Assembly (NCBI GenBank): GCA_001563335.1
Contig: LRSL01000109.1
Span: forward strand, 1-64,000
Direction of reading: 5' to 3'
Length of the DNA stretch: 64,000 nt
DNA from: Candidatus Thorarchaeota archaeon SMTZ1-45
Lineage (GTDB): Archaea; Asgardarchaeota; Thorarchaeia; Thorarchaeales; Thorarchaeaceae
In this document: positions 45,215 to 53,798 of the stretch, one piece after another
How positions within the stretch are numbered: position 1 is the stretch's first letter
How the letters are laid out: every line of letters begins with the position of its first letter
The notes under the pieces: generated by a model
Told to the model about the DNA's origin: nothing
Database searches by the model: none
What the model saw: only the letters and a program-made list of their open reading frames with translations
Made by a program: the position numbers and the translations under genes

Positions 45215-48200
45215 TCATGAATTTGTTTTGTATTTCCTTGCAATCCTACCAATTGTCGCAATACTCCTTGAGATTTTGTGTTCTCTCCAGAGTTGTAGAC
45301 TAATTTCCCCGTATGTCAATCCTTTCTGTCTAAGCCTCGATATTTCTGAGATTTCAAAGGAGGTTACTCGTTTCCTCTTTGGTCTTGCGTCAATCATTTC
45401 ACATAGTTCAGATAGATTTTCAAGACGACTAGTAGCATTCTTGAAAAGAGGAAGATTATGTAAATTGCGAATAGATGCATGATGTACTATTTCAATCCCT
45501 TTTTTCTGTAACAGTGATTCGATATTGAAAGATTCCAGGATTTTTTTGATATGCCGCTTATTAGCTAAAGATCCAATTCCAACACGTTGACTAATTAATG
45601 AAGCATAACCATCACCATCTGCTATCCCTTGAAGAAATGGAATCTGAAAGTCCTGGGGGATTCTATGAATCCAATCAGCTTTTAGAGTGCTGTAGGTTTT
45701 TTTATCATTCGGACCTAGATTGAATATCACCTCTCTCATCCAAACAAAAAAAGGGCTGTCAATGCAAAGTTCACAAATTGAATCAAGTTCTCTTTCCAAA
45801 TACGAAATTCTTGAAGGACTCAGCATTGAGAATGAATTAGAAACATCTTCAAGGATTTTTTTCGACCATTCATATTTCTGACTGAGTAAAATCCTTAATG
45901 AATAAGAAGTCTTACTTGTAGGTTGGATGTACCCATCAGCAAGAATCATACCAAGAATATACATGAATTCTTGAAAAGGTAGTTTCAATTGCTTACAAAC
46001 TTCCAGTATTGATGAAAAATCAATATTCTTGATTGGAACTTCGATATAATCATAGTATACATTTTCTTCTACACGCAGTGGTAGCCATTTCCAGCCATTG
46101 CGAGGAGGATTTGTTGGAATCTCCTTAAGTATCTGCAAACCTCGGGGTAGGATTCCTTTAGTCCACGATAATATGGCGGTTTCGTGGACTTCAAGTAAAC
46201 TTGCTATGATATTTAATGGGTATCCTGTTTCAAACAAGTCTAAGAATCTGAAGTAGGCTTTTGTGTACTTGGTCATATCCTCAATGTTTTTCCATTGGTT
46301 CAGATATGGTTCAATATAGAGGTTCCTTCTTAAAGTGGAGAGATGATCAAATGAGTTTGCAAACAAAGAAGTTCTAAGCTTGTTTGCCTTGATTTTGTTT
46401 TTGATTGCTTGTTCAATATAGACTAGCAGTTGAGGTCTATTTGCTTCAAGTGTCCATCGCCTTGCCTTGGTTGGAGCTATTCCGATTCTGTCAGAGATTG
46501 TTAGAAGTTCGCTGTTCCTGATATTTTGTCTGCCCTTGAAATTTTCTTTCAATGTGAAGTATAGAATAGCATCAGATTTAAGCGACTTAAAATTGCTCAA
46601 AGTTGTTAAACCTGGATACTCTTTGAGCTTGACATTCAGTTGCTGCTGTGATATGACTCCGATATTTTCTAGAGATTCATAGAGTCTTATCGGTGAATGT
46701 TCTGTCTGGATTTTACTCCTTATTGAGTGAGGATTGACAACAATTCGAATGGGCCAAGGAGTAACACCGTCAATAATAGCTTTTGTTCTAGTAGAGCCTA
46801 ATTTCAACTTGCGATCGACATCACATTGTAACATCCCCTTTTCTAATAACTCTAGTATCTGATAGTATAATTCTAGATGTTTCCATTGTTTATCAGCTGT
46901 TGGCCAAGAATCGATTGACTCATCCATTTCTAAGTCTACTAGTTTTTGTTTGATAGTATCAGCATCTTGGAATTTGCCAAGCCGCTTGCGTATGGATTTC
47001 ACTCGAATTTGATTTTGGAGAACATTATTAATCATTCTAAATATAGTAGGATGAGAGTGTAGTTTTTGTGGATTCGATTTCTTAAAATATTTCTTAGCTT
47101 GAGTCATCCATTTAGTATAGGATTTATTCTCTTTTAGTCCTGGAAATTTCTGCTCAACAATTACTTCAAGTTTCCTCAAAGAATCAATTTGTTCATCCCC
47201 GATTTTGGGATAGTTACATGTTTGTACGGGTCCACCTTGAGAGTCAACGAGTTTACGCTTGGACTTCGTTTTTTTGGATTTAGCGTTCAATCTCTCCATG
47301 AGAAACCTTTCAAAAGAACGGCGTATGGATTCACCTACAACCTTTGTCCACTCTCGTTCCACCTCGAGTGCCCACAGTTCTCTAACAAGCTTTGGTGCTG
47401 GACCTTTCTTCATCCCCCTCACAAAAGAACGGGCATCCTTCAGTTTCTGCTTGTAGTCAGAGCTGAGCTTGACAGAGGGATGACGTGCAATGAGTTCCTC
47501 TAGGTCCTCCTCTGATTTTAATCTTGACCTGATAATCTCCTTGAGACGCTCACGCTCCTCCTCTGAGAGTTCACTGAAGAGCTCACGGAATCTTCTCCGG
47601 ATATCCTCCTCTTCAGAGGTCTCCTCATCCTCCCCAAAGAATGACCGGGGCTTGAGGGTCCTGTCGACCACACGTTCTCCTGTCAGAGCCTCAACAATGA
47701 CTCTCTCCTCAGACTCAGATTCCGACTCCTCAAGGCGTTCCACTAACTCTTCTACTCGACTGATGAACTCCTCTGGAATGTCGTCATCAAGTTCACTCTC
47801 AAAGGCCTCTTGTTCGTGAGAGGACTCTTCCTGTTCAATGAATTCAGAGAGCTCAAGCTCAGACATATCAGAATCAATCTCAGGTTCAATGACCTCGTTC
47901 GAGTCTTCAGAGGACTTCTCCACCTCTTGGGCGGCTTTAGCTCCAAGGTCCACGTCGAATTCTTCAACAGAGTCTACATCATCCTCAATTCTGGATTCCT
48001 TGGTGTCTTCATGCCTGAGTTCAGACTGGTCATCATGCTGAGGTTCTATCTTGGAGGACTCAGGCTCAGGTAACTCTGGAGTTTCGTTAGACTCGATTTG
48101 CTGGACTCCTTGGTTCTCTATCTCTTCTACCGGGTTAGAGGACGAGGTTTCCCCGTGCTCGATCTCTGGTGCTTCCTGTCTTGAGATCTTGTTCCTGAAG

Positions 48201-48811
48201 CCATCATCAAGTGATTCCACCTCATCATCAGCTGGCTCATGAGTTTCTGTGTTTTCAAGTTCTTCTTTCTCACACTCAACCTCGGACTGTGTTTCCCCCT
48301 CAGACTCGCTCCTAGTTTCCATTGCATAGACCATTCCAGTGCCTACATCCTCGTAAGACTCACTGGCTTCTGTTGCCTCCGAGGTTACTCCGTCATCACT
48401 TCCTTCTTCCACTTCACTGTCCTTTCTCGAAACCCCCTCCAGCTGATGGCTCAAATCATTGACATATTCGTCATGGAGTTCATCTCGTACTTCGTCAAGG
48501 TCATTCTCCAGATCATCCTCGAAGGACTCCTTAGCCTCCATATCTTTCTCCCGTTGAAGGTCATCGAATTCCTTCGCAGCTACCTCAGCAAGGTCTTCTA
48601 TCTCCTTGATCTTCGATCTGAGCTCATCAAACTCCTTAGCAGCCTCATTGGCTATCCACTCAATCTCCTCCTGACGATCAAAGTCCTCCGCTTCCTCCGT
48701 TGCATCCTTCTCTACCTCATCATGAACCTCTCTACTCTCTGGTTCGTCGGGAGTTTCCTCGCACTCTATCTCTGAATACCAGTCTGCACCGTCTGTTCGT
48801 TCATGCGGCAA
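45215..48811 (-). CDS. Very long acidic protein with C-terminal LAGLIDADG domain
   Basis: About 1,200 residues. Residues up to about 410 are extremely rich in Glu and Asp and probably disordered or coiled coil; the next 150 are helical and charged (SEEERERLKEIIRSRL). From about residue 530 the DNA turns AT-rich and the protein basic, with several helix-turn-helix-like segments (LELLEKGMLQCDVDRKLKLG). Near residues 955 and 1060 are the two LAGLIDADG motifs (YILGMILADGYI and FLQGIADGDGYAS), then a terminal helix-turn-helix (EISEISRLRQKGLTYGEISL). It may be a homing endonuclease or a DNA-binding protein. The start is uncertain: TTG at 48811 follows a GGGG and overlaps the ATPase stop. Confidence 0.7.
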   Translation of the reverse strand: MPHERTDGADWYSEIECEETPDEPESREVHDEVEKDATEEAEDFDRQEEIEWIANEAAKEFDELRSKIKEIEDLAEVAAKEFDDLQREKDMEAKESFEDDLENDLDEVRDELHDEYVNDLSHQLEGVSRKDSEVEEGSDDGVTSEATEASESYEDVGTGMVYAMETRSESEGETQSEVECEKEELENTETHEPADDEVESLDDGFRNKISRQEAPEIEHGETSSSNPVEEIENQGVQQIESNETPELPEPESSKIEPQHDDQSELRHEDTKESRIEDDVDSVEEFDVDLGAKAAQEVEKSSEDSNEVIEPEIDSDMSELELSEFIEQEESSHEQEAFESELDDDIPEEFISRVEELVERLEESESESEERVIVEALTGERVVDRTLKPRSFFGEDEETSEEEDIRRRFRELFSELSEEERERLKEIIRSRLKSEEDLEELIARHPSVKLSSDYKQKLKDARSFVRGMKKGPAPKLVRELWALEVEREWTKVVGESIRRSFERFLMERLNAKSKKTKSKRKLVDSQGGPVQTCNYPKIGDEQIDSLRKLEVIVEQKFPGLKENKSYTKWMTQAKKYFKKSNPQKLHSHPTIFRMINNVLQNQIRVKSIRKRLGKFQDADTIKQKLVDLEMDESIDSWPTADKQWKHLELYYQILELLEKGMLQCDVDRKLKLGSTRTKAIIDGVTPWPIRIVVNPHSIRSKIQTEHSPIRLYESLENIGVISQQQLNVKLKEYPGLTTLSNFKSLKSDAILYFTLKENFKGRQNIRNSELLTISDRIGIAPTKARRWTLEANRPQLLVYIEQAIKNKIKANKLRTSLFANSFDHLSTLRRNLYIEPYLNQWKNIEDMTKYTKAYFRFLDLFETGYPLNIIASLLEVHETAILSWTKGILPRGLQILKEIPTNPPRNGWKWLPLRVEENVYYDYIEVPIKNIDFSSILEVCKQLKLPFQEFMYILGMILADGYIQPTSKTSYSLRILLSQKYEWSKKILEDVSNSFSMLSPSRISYLERELDSICELCIDSPFFVWMREVIFNLGPNDKKTYSTLKADWIHRIPQDFQIPFLQGIADGDGYASLISQRVGIGSLANKRHIKKILESFNIESLLQKKGIEIVHHASIRNLHNLPLFKNATSRLENLSELCEMIDARPKRKRVTSFEISEISRLRQKGLTYGEISLQLWREHKISRSIATIGRIARKYKTNS

Positions 48812-51800
48812 CTTCAGACCCCGAGTTGTTGATTTCCGATTGGACCATATCATGCACAGCGGCCCAAAGTGCATCATTGACTGGAGAGTCCAGAGTTGCC
48901 CTTGCCTCATTCAGTAACAAAATCACTACTTCGGTGATGTCGAAACCATCTCCAGCAATCATTCTGGAGAATGTCGTCAATAGAAGTACGAGTGGCTCAT
49001 AGTTGCCATCCGCAGCCATCTGAGCTAGTGGTTGGTATCTGCTGACAAACTGGTTAGTACACACAATGGATCTCACCTTCTCTTCGAGCTCTCCATCAGG
49101 CTCTACTCCATGATTGTCTGATTGATCTGTACTCTGTAGCTTCTTAATCTCGTCAAGTGCCATTCTCACCGCGGACATCACATCAGATGCTGTTACCTTA
49201 GCATCATGCTTGAATGAGCTGACCCTCCACTCAAGTTCCGAATTGAGCCGTGAGTGATAACGCTCAAGATGGTTGCTTGGCAATTCGCTGAGTGACAGGA
49301 GCAGTTTCAACTCCTCCACTATTTTTCCAAGAAATGACGGATTGAACTCTTTCATCTTTGAGATACACCAGATCAGATGATGAGCATCGAATGATACATG
49401 TGTATCATCTGGTCCTGCGAGCCTCGCAATATTACGAGTGATTAGAGCCCCAAGCCTTGATTTTTTGGTTTCAATGAGAGTCTTCAAGACCTTCTTGAAG
49501 AATGCACTATCCAACATTGTATAGAGTCTGAGTGCTCTAGGAATGTCTATCTTAATGGTTGCTAACCTAAGAGATAGTTCTCCTGATTTCAATGATTTAA
49601 GAGCGTGTGCAGACTTGGTCTGAAAATGAGGGTTCTGTGTGAAGAAAGGGCTCATGTGCTGAATAATCTCCTCATCAGTCACTGGTTTCCCAAGAGCAAG
49701 TTCTGGATGCAACACTACAATGTCATTGACCCGCACCCGCACTGGTCTGCTGATACTGGCAGTTCGAATCACAGCCTCACCGACTGGTAAGGATCCCATC
49801 ATCCGAATCTGGTCCTCGGTACAGTTCATCTGATCGCCGATGAGTTTTCGATCTGATCCCGTACCTCTACCGTGCATGATTATGTTCAGGGCTATTGTGT
49901 ATGCACTGCTTGTGAGTTCTGAGAACCCCGGTGCGATTAGAGTGAAGCCCACTCCTGCACTCCTCGACTCTTTCATAGTGGTGGTGATTGTTTCCACAGC
50001 TGCCTGTTTTGCACCATGCTCCTCATCCACCTTGACCCCAGTTTCAACTTTGAGAATCCTGTGAGACTCCTCAATGACCACGTTATACTTCAGCCCTTTC
50101 TTGTACACCTTCTCAGTCTTCTTCTTTGCCTCAAAGTAGCGAGCCACTCTGGATACGAACCAGAAGACAAAGAACGACTGCTCATCCTTGGATAGTGCAT
50201 ATAGTAGTATAAGACTAGGTTTCTTAGTCAGTTCTTTCATGGTGATACCAGAGGTCGTTCCAAAGACACTGTTGAGTGCACTACTACATAACTTGTTGAA
50301 CCTGATATAGAGTGCTCCCCACACATCCTCGTTTCCTCGTGTACTGTACTGGACCTCCTCCTTGATGAGCGGCAAGGTTTCAAGAAAGTCTGAGAGAACA
50401 ATAGCCAACCCAGGAGTGTTGGTTTCGCGGTCCCAGCCCAATCTCTCGAAGGTCAGTTCGATGACCAGCTCCATATACTCCTTGATGATTCCATGCGCAG
50501 GCATCGCAGCAATGATGATAGCCTTCATGTCATTGATAACTGAGTTGACATGCATGCCCTCACAAAACTCACTGAGAGAGAACCTTACAGGAGTGACAGT
50601 TTCATCACCTGGGGTGAGGACAAGAATGTCCTTCACCTTCCGGAGAAACCGAAGATGGTCCTCATTCTTTGAGAGTAACAGCTTGGTGAAGTTGATCCCC
50701 AGCCGATATAATTCTAGGGTGATGTTCGACTCAGTCACAGTTTTTCCGTTCCCAATGTCGCCGCCAATCACGCTGTGTGATGTCAGATCATTGGTTGGAA
50801 TCACGAAATCATCAGCGGGAGTTCCTGAGTCATCCAAGACCTTCCCAAGTCGGATACCATTAGTCTTGTTTCGTTCCTTCTGATCGCCCCTTCGGGTTGT
50901 GGGATTTGTACGAAATGAAGCATGGTCTGCAACTGAGATACCGAGATCGTTTCGTGCTAAGGAGAAGTAGACACTTGCCTCCTCAAGTGACAGAAGCGTT
51001 GTCCTACCAACTATCTCACCCTCAATCAGTCTGTTGGCTTCTTGAGGACTCTTCTGGGTTTCAATAGAGAGATGGTTCTGGGGATCAGCTGGGATGAGAG
51101 TGCCCCTTAATACTCCCGCTAGCTTCCTTGAGTATTTCTCAGCAATCGCTGCGTCTCGGTCCCAGCAGGTCGCGGAAACCTCAACCTCACACAGATGACT
51201 GTTGCTCAGTCTATCAATCTGTATCTGTAGAGACTCAGCCTTTTTGACAGCCTCCATGTCTGTCCTTGTCTTGGACTCCTGAACCTCACCAGAAAGCAGT
51301 ATTGACCTTGGCTTCGATATGGTCAGCTGTGCCCGTTCACTCTCAGTCTTGTACTGTTTCCCCAGTGACTGGACTGCCCGATTACTAGAGCGTTTTGGAA
51401 TGGCCCAGAACTGCACAATTCCGTTCTGTAGGCCAAGAAGAACCTCCATCATGACAGTGATTGCATCAATCCTCTGTCGTGGGTCGTCCACTGTAAGTGG
51501 TTCACCCAAGAGATATGTCGTCACAGACGTAGCAAATGGACTAATAGTTGGTGCATAAAACCTCGCGTGTACCTTTCGTTTGAAGCCCGAGAGGTTTCCT
51601 TTTACAGTGTCAGCGAGTGTTTCGAGACTCTCCGACAGTTCAGCATCTTTCCTTGCCCAGGTCAGATACAACACACGCATCTTGTTCCTCACACGTTCGT
51701 ACCGGAGCCCCACTGGAAAGTTAGATAGGACCATGACGCGTAGGATGTTGAAGAGAGGTTGATACTTGGACTGATCGGGGTCCTTGTTCAGCAGATGTTC

Positions 51801-52289
51801 TTCTGGGAACTCAGTCAGTTCGACAGCCCCAACCAGACAATCCTTTTTGATCACTCTCTGAGAGATTGCGATTCCAACACTTTGGGGAATGCTTGGGCTT
51901 TCTGGAGGTGATGATGGCACCCTTTGACCATACCACAGCAAGAGTAATGCGGTCACAATTCCAGCAATCATTATGGTTTCAAAGGGGTAGAGGAGTGCGA
52001 TCTGGATGAGAAGCAGGACTCCTCCGACAATGATCGCACCAATTGTGATGACGAATCCACTCAGCCAGAGAATAATTTTGTACTTTGATATCTGTGAAAA
52101 TGCAAGTGTACAAGATCCCAGAAAAAAAATGACACCTGAGAGGAGAAAAGCTTGGAGTTTTAGTTGGGCAGGTCCAAAGGGTACTATCGTTAATAACCAA
52201 AGGCTGATGTATGATGGCAGGAGAGTTGCCATTAAGACTAAACAGAGCTTTGTGATGACTGATCCAGCCCCAGACTTCTCTTCTGACAT
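48801..52289 (-). CDS. Membrane-anchored HerA/VirB4-type ATPase
   Basis: A 1,162-residue protein. The first 120 residues hold about four transmembrane helices. A long middle part precedes the ATPase core with Walker A in GGDIGNGKTV near residue 508 and Walker B in VVIEESHRIL near 737. A glutamine/arginine-containing strand (TLIAPGFSELTSSAYTIALN) follows. The 300-residue C-terminus is helical and unrecognised. Similar membrane-linked HerA/VirB4 proteins power DNA transfer in conjugation or in the archaeal Ced system. The ATG follows GGAGGT at 6 nt. It overlaps the start of the acidic protein gene, so they form an operon. Confidence 0.78.
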   Translation of the reverse strand: MSEEKSGAGSVITKLCLVLMATLLPSYISLWLLTIVPFGPAQLKLQAFLLSGVIFFLGSCTLAFSQISKYKIILWLSGFVITIGAIIVGGVLLLIQIALLYPFETIMIAGIVTALLLLWYGQRVPSSPPESPSIPQSVGIAISQRVIKKDCLVGAVELTEFPEEHLLNKDPDQSKYQPLFNILRVMVLSNFPVGLRYERVRNKMRVLYLTWARKDAELSESLETLADTVKGNLSGFKRKVHARFYAPTISPFATSVTTYLLGEPLTVDDPRQRIDAITVMMEVLLGLQNGIVQFWAIPKRSSNRAVQSLGKQYKTESERAQLTISKPRSILLSGEVQESKTRTDMEAVKKAESLQIQIDRLSNSHLCEVEVSATCWDRDAAIAEKYSRKLAGVLRGTLIPADPQNHLSIETQKSPQEANRLIEGEIVGRTTLLSLEEASVYFSLARNDLGISVADHASFRTNPTTRRGDQKERNKTNGIRLGKVLDDSGTPADDFVIPTNDLTSHSVIGGDIGNGKTVTESNITLELYRLGINFTKLLLSKNEDHLRFLRKVKDILVLTPGDETVTPVRFSLSEFCEGMHVNSVINDMKAIIIAAMPAHGIIKEYMELVIELTFERLGWDRETNTPGLAIVLSDFLETLPLIKEEVQYSTRGNEDVWGALYIRFNKLCSSALNSVFGTTSGITMKELTKKPSLILLYALSKDEQSFFVFWFVSRVARYFEAKKKTEKVYKKGLKYNVVIEESHRILKVETGVKVDEEHGAKQAAVETITTTMKESRSAGVGFTLIAPGFSELTSSAYTIALNIIMHGRGTGSDRKLIGDQMNCTEDQIRMMGSLPVGEAVIRTASISRPVRVRVNDIVVLHPELALGKPVTDEEIIQHMSPFFTQNPHFQTKSAHALKSLKSGELSLRLATIKIDIPRALRLYTMLDSAFFKKVLKTLIETKKSRLGALITRNIARLAGPDDTHVSFDAHHLIWCISKMKEFNPSFLGKIVEELKLLLSLSELPSNHLERYHSRLNSELEWRVSSFKHDAKVTASDVMSAVRMALDEIKKLQSTDQSDNHGVEPDGELEEKVRSIVCTNQFVSRYQPLAQMAADGNYEPLVLLLTTFSRMIAGDGFDITEVVILLLNEARATLDSPVNDALWAAVHDMVQSEINNSGSEVAA

Positions 52290-52572
52290 GAATGACCTCC
52301 AACCTAGTTACTTGTACTCGTTTATCATCTCATATTTAGAAGATAGAAGACATTTCAGCGTTCGGTGGAATATAATTAAGGAATTATAGGGAAGAATTGC
52401 TGCTCTATGTGTTTTAGAATCATCCCGATTGCTAAATTTCGATTATGGGGTTTTATTTTATAAGAAAAAGGCTTATTCCGTGTATTTGATATATGCCAAG
52501 GTCCAAAAGTGCATATTAAAGGTCGGTTTTTCACAGTTTTTCATGTGGTTCGAGCATCTGTCATAAAAAAGG
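52290..52572. other. AT-rich intergenic region at the element's left side
   Basis: A 283-nt stretch with no convincing gene. It is very A/T-rich from 52390 to 52560 (for example the TATA-like ATTTTATAAGAAAA near 52450). It may contain promoters of the divergent ATPase gene and small ORF. No inverted or direct repeat matching the other end was recognised. Confidence 0.5.
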
Positions 52573-52815
52573 GTGAGTGAGAGAGCTAGATTGATTAGGT
52601 TTCATGCAGGTGAGTTCCTAGTTGAGGCATACCAGATGGTAGGAATACATGAAACAGGTGACGAACTCCTAGAGATCTTACAGAAGAATGGGCATCATAA
52701 GACAAAGAAACTTGTTAAGGAACTTCAGTGGGGGTTAGATCGTATCCCCTGTTGGGTGCTCGTCTATACTGTATATCAAAAGCTGGATCAGGAGGCAACT
52801 CAGAAGAAAGTTTGA
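52573..52815 (+). CDS. Small ORF crossing the element/hutU-relic border
   Basis: The 80-residue frame starts with a GTG and a plausible helical protein (MSERARLIRFHAGEFLVEAY, then LEILQKNGHHKTKKLVKEL). Its last 30 residues are read antisense through the hutU 5' fragment, so the natural C-terminus has probably been lost or replaced at the junction near 52722. No family is recognised. It may be the truncated last gene of the inserted element. Confidence 0.35.
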   Translation: MSERARLIRFHAGEFLVEAYQMVGIHETGDELLEILQKNGHHKTKKLVKELQWGLDRIPCWVLVYTVYQKLDQEATQKKV

Positions 52816-52846
52816 TTGTCATTGCCTTGCTAATATCGAAACTCAT
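52722..52846 (-). pseudogene. 5' fragment of a second urocanate hydratase copy
   Basis: On the minus strand, ATG at 52846 opens a reading frame (MSFDISKAMTIKLSSELPP, then RRAPNRGYDLTPTEVP) that matches codons 1-40 of the hutU fragment at 45153, including KAM-IKLS-ELPP-P-FD and RRAP-RGY-L. The homology ends at about 52722 in LTPTE, which is the normal continuation of other urocanases. The nucleotide identity to the 45.1-kb copy is only about 70 percent. It is a remnant with no downstream domain, best explained as the old 5' end of hutU separated from its body by the insertion. Confidence 0.7.
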
Positions 52847-52923
52847 GGAAACACATCCATTGGTTGTATTTTCTATGAGTACTCCCTTCATAAAAGACTC
52901 GCTAGACAAAATGCTGAGGAGTA

Positions 52924-53349
52924 TTATGAGGGAGGTATGAGCACTTTGAATAAGCTATCTTGGGGTAAATCATCAATATCTAGAGAAGCAGTCCACAGAC
53001 CATCTTGTGACATGACTCCTATTGTTAATCCTTCATCATCAAGTCGAAGCAGATACTCAAGATGTTTGATGAGATTATTAATGGATTGTTTAACGTCTTT
53101 TCGAGTGTTAGGACATGGTTGCCTCGGAAGAGACACCTCAACTTCAATTCTCCAATTTTCTGAGGTTTCAGCATCACGAACAGTGAGAATTCGAACCCAA
53201 TCACTCTGATATAGCACTAATGCGGACTCTTCATTCTCGCTCAAAGACAGCTTGTTCAATGCAAGCATACACTTTGATTTCAACTCAGAATAAGTCAGCA
53301 ATAGATAATCACTCCAAGTAAGGATTCTACCTAACAATCGAGCCATATT
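52924..53349 (-). CDS. Protein of unknown function beside a winged-helix gene
   Basis: From ATG at 53349 a soluble protein of about 141 residues: MARLLGRILTWSDYLLL, then alternating strands and helices (SALVLYQSDWVRILTVRDA, WRIEVEVSLPRQPC, NNLIKHLEYLLRLDDEGLTIG). No family is recognised. Its start overlaps the end of the winged-helix gene at 53327-53587, so the two form a coupled pair, perhaps a regulator and effector. An upstream in-frame extension exists but overlaps the other gene extensively. Confidence 0.5.
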   Translation of the reverse strand, partial: NMARLLGRILTWSDYLLLTYSELKSKCMLALNKLSLSENEESALVLYQSDWVRILTVRDAETSENWRIEVEVSLPRQPCPNTRKDVKQSINNLIKHLEYLLRLDDEGLTIGVMSQDGLWTASLDIDDLPQDSLFKVLIPPS

Positions 53350-53587
53350 TGGCAAAGATTGCCCTTGCCTTTTCTTGGTTGACAACATAGAGTGTACTCC
53401 GCATGTCACCAAGATTGGGAATTTTTTCACAAAGGTCTGAACCAACCAAGCGGTCTAACGCAAAAGTTACTGTACGAAGTGGAACATTTGCTTCCTTGCT
53501 AATTACTCTTGGAGGTAGAGGACCTCTGGTTGTTAAATGCTGTAGAACACGAAGTGCACTTTTTGGTAATCTTATCAAGTGTCGCAA
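53327..53587 (-). CDS. Small winged-helix (MarR/TrmB-like) regulator, copy 1
   Basis: An 86-residue winged helix: RVLQHLTTRGPLPPRVISKE as the first helices, NVPLRTVTFALDRLVGSDL as recognition, and a wing ending in IPNLGDMRSTLYVVNQEKAR. The last motif recurs in the gene at 54931-55233 (IPNLHDMRRPKYHVNMDQAR), so the two are paralogues. The start is TTG behind GGTGGTGATC. A transcriptional role is likely; its target is unknown. Confidence 0.7.
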   Translation of the reverse strand: MRHLIRLPKSALRVLQHLTTRGPLPPRVISKEANVPLRTVTFALDRLVGSDLCEKIPNLGDMRSTLYVVNQEKARAIFAKYGSIVR

Positions 53588-53798
53588 AGATGATCACCAC
53601 CATAATGTACAATTGAAATTCTGGTTTTGTATTCATGTCACGTCCTTAGTTCAGAATTCGACATAATTGGCTCAGTTTGACTGTAGTTTTATGAAGCGAT
53701 AGCTTCCGAAATGGAACACATGGAAGATGGCCTAAGACATTGTGTTTTTTAGGTGAAATTGGAGGTTTCTACAATGGTTTGCTAGAGGTTTGTAACTA

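Larger units (their letters stand above)
45154..52722. mobile_element. Putative element inserted at the 5' end of hutU
   Basis: A block of about 7.5 kb lies between the complete N-terminal fragment of hutU (ending at 45153) and a second, diverged copy of hutU's first codons (52722-52846). It carries two large genes (acidic LAGLIDADG protein; HerA/VirB4-type ATPase), a small gene at 52573 and AT-rich ends. Both gene size and composition look unlike the flanking DNA by eye. No integrase, transposase or terminal inverted repeats were recognised, and the two hutU ends differ in sequence by about 30 percent, so the event is old or the ends came from different donors. Boundaries are approximate. 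Confidence 0.55.

Noticed and set aside
47490-48073. Long serine-rich and Phe/Leu-rich frames opposite the acidic protein gene
   Set aside because: They are mirror frames of GAG/GAA-rich codons on the other strand, and lack start context and family similarity.
45215-48811. Intein inside the long acidic protein
   Set aside because: LAGLIDADG motifs are present, but there are no N-terminal Cys/Ser splice block, TxxH block or C-terminal HN splice junction, and no split host domain.
52530-52560. tRNA-like GGTTCGA motif upstream of the small ORF
   Set aside because: No anticodon or acceptor stem can be built around it; no tRNA was found in the window.
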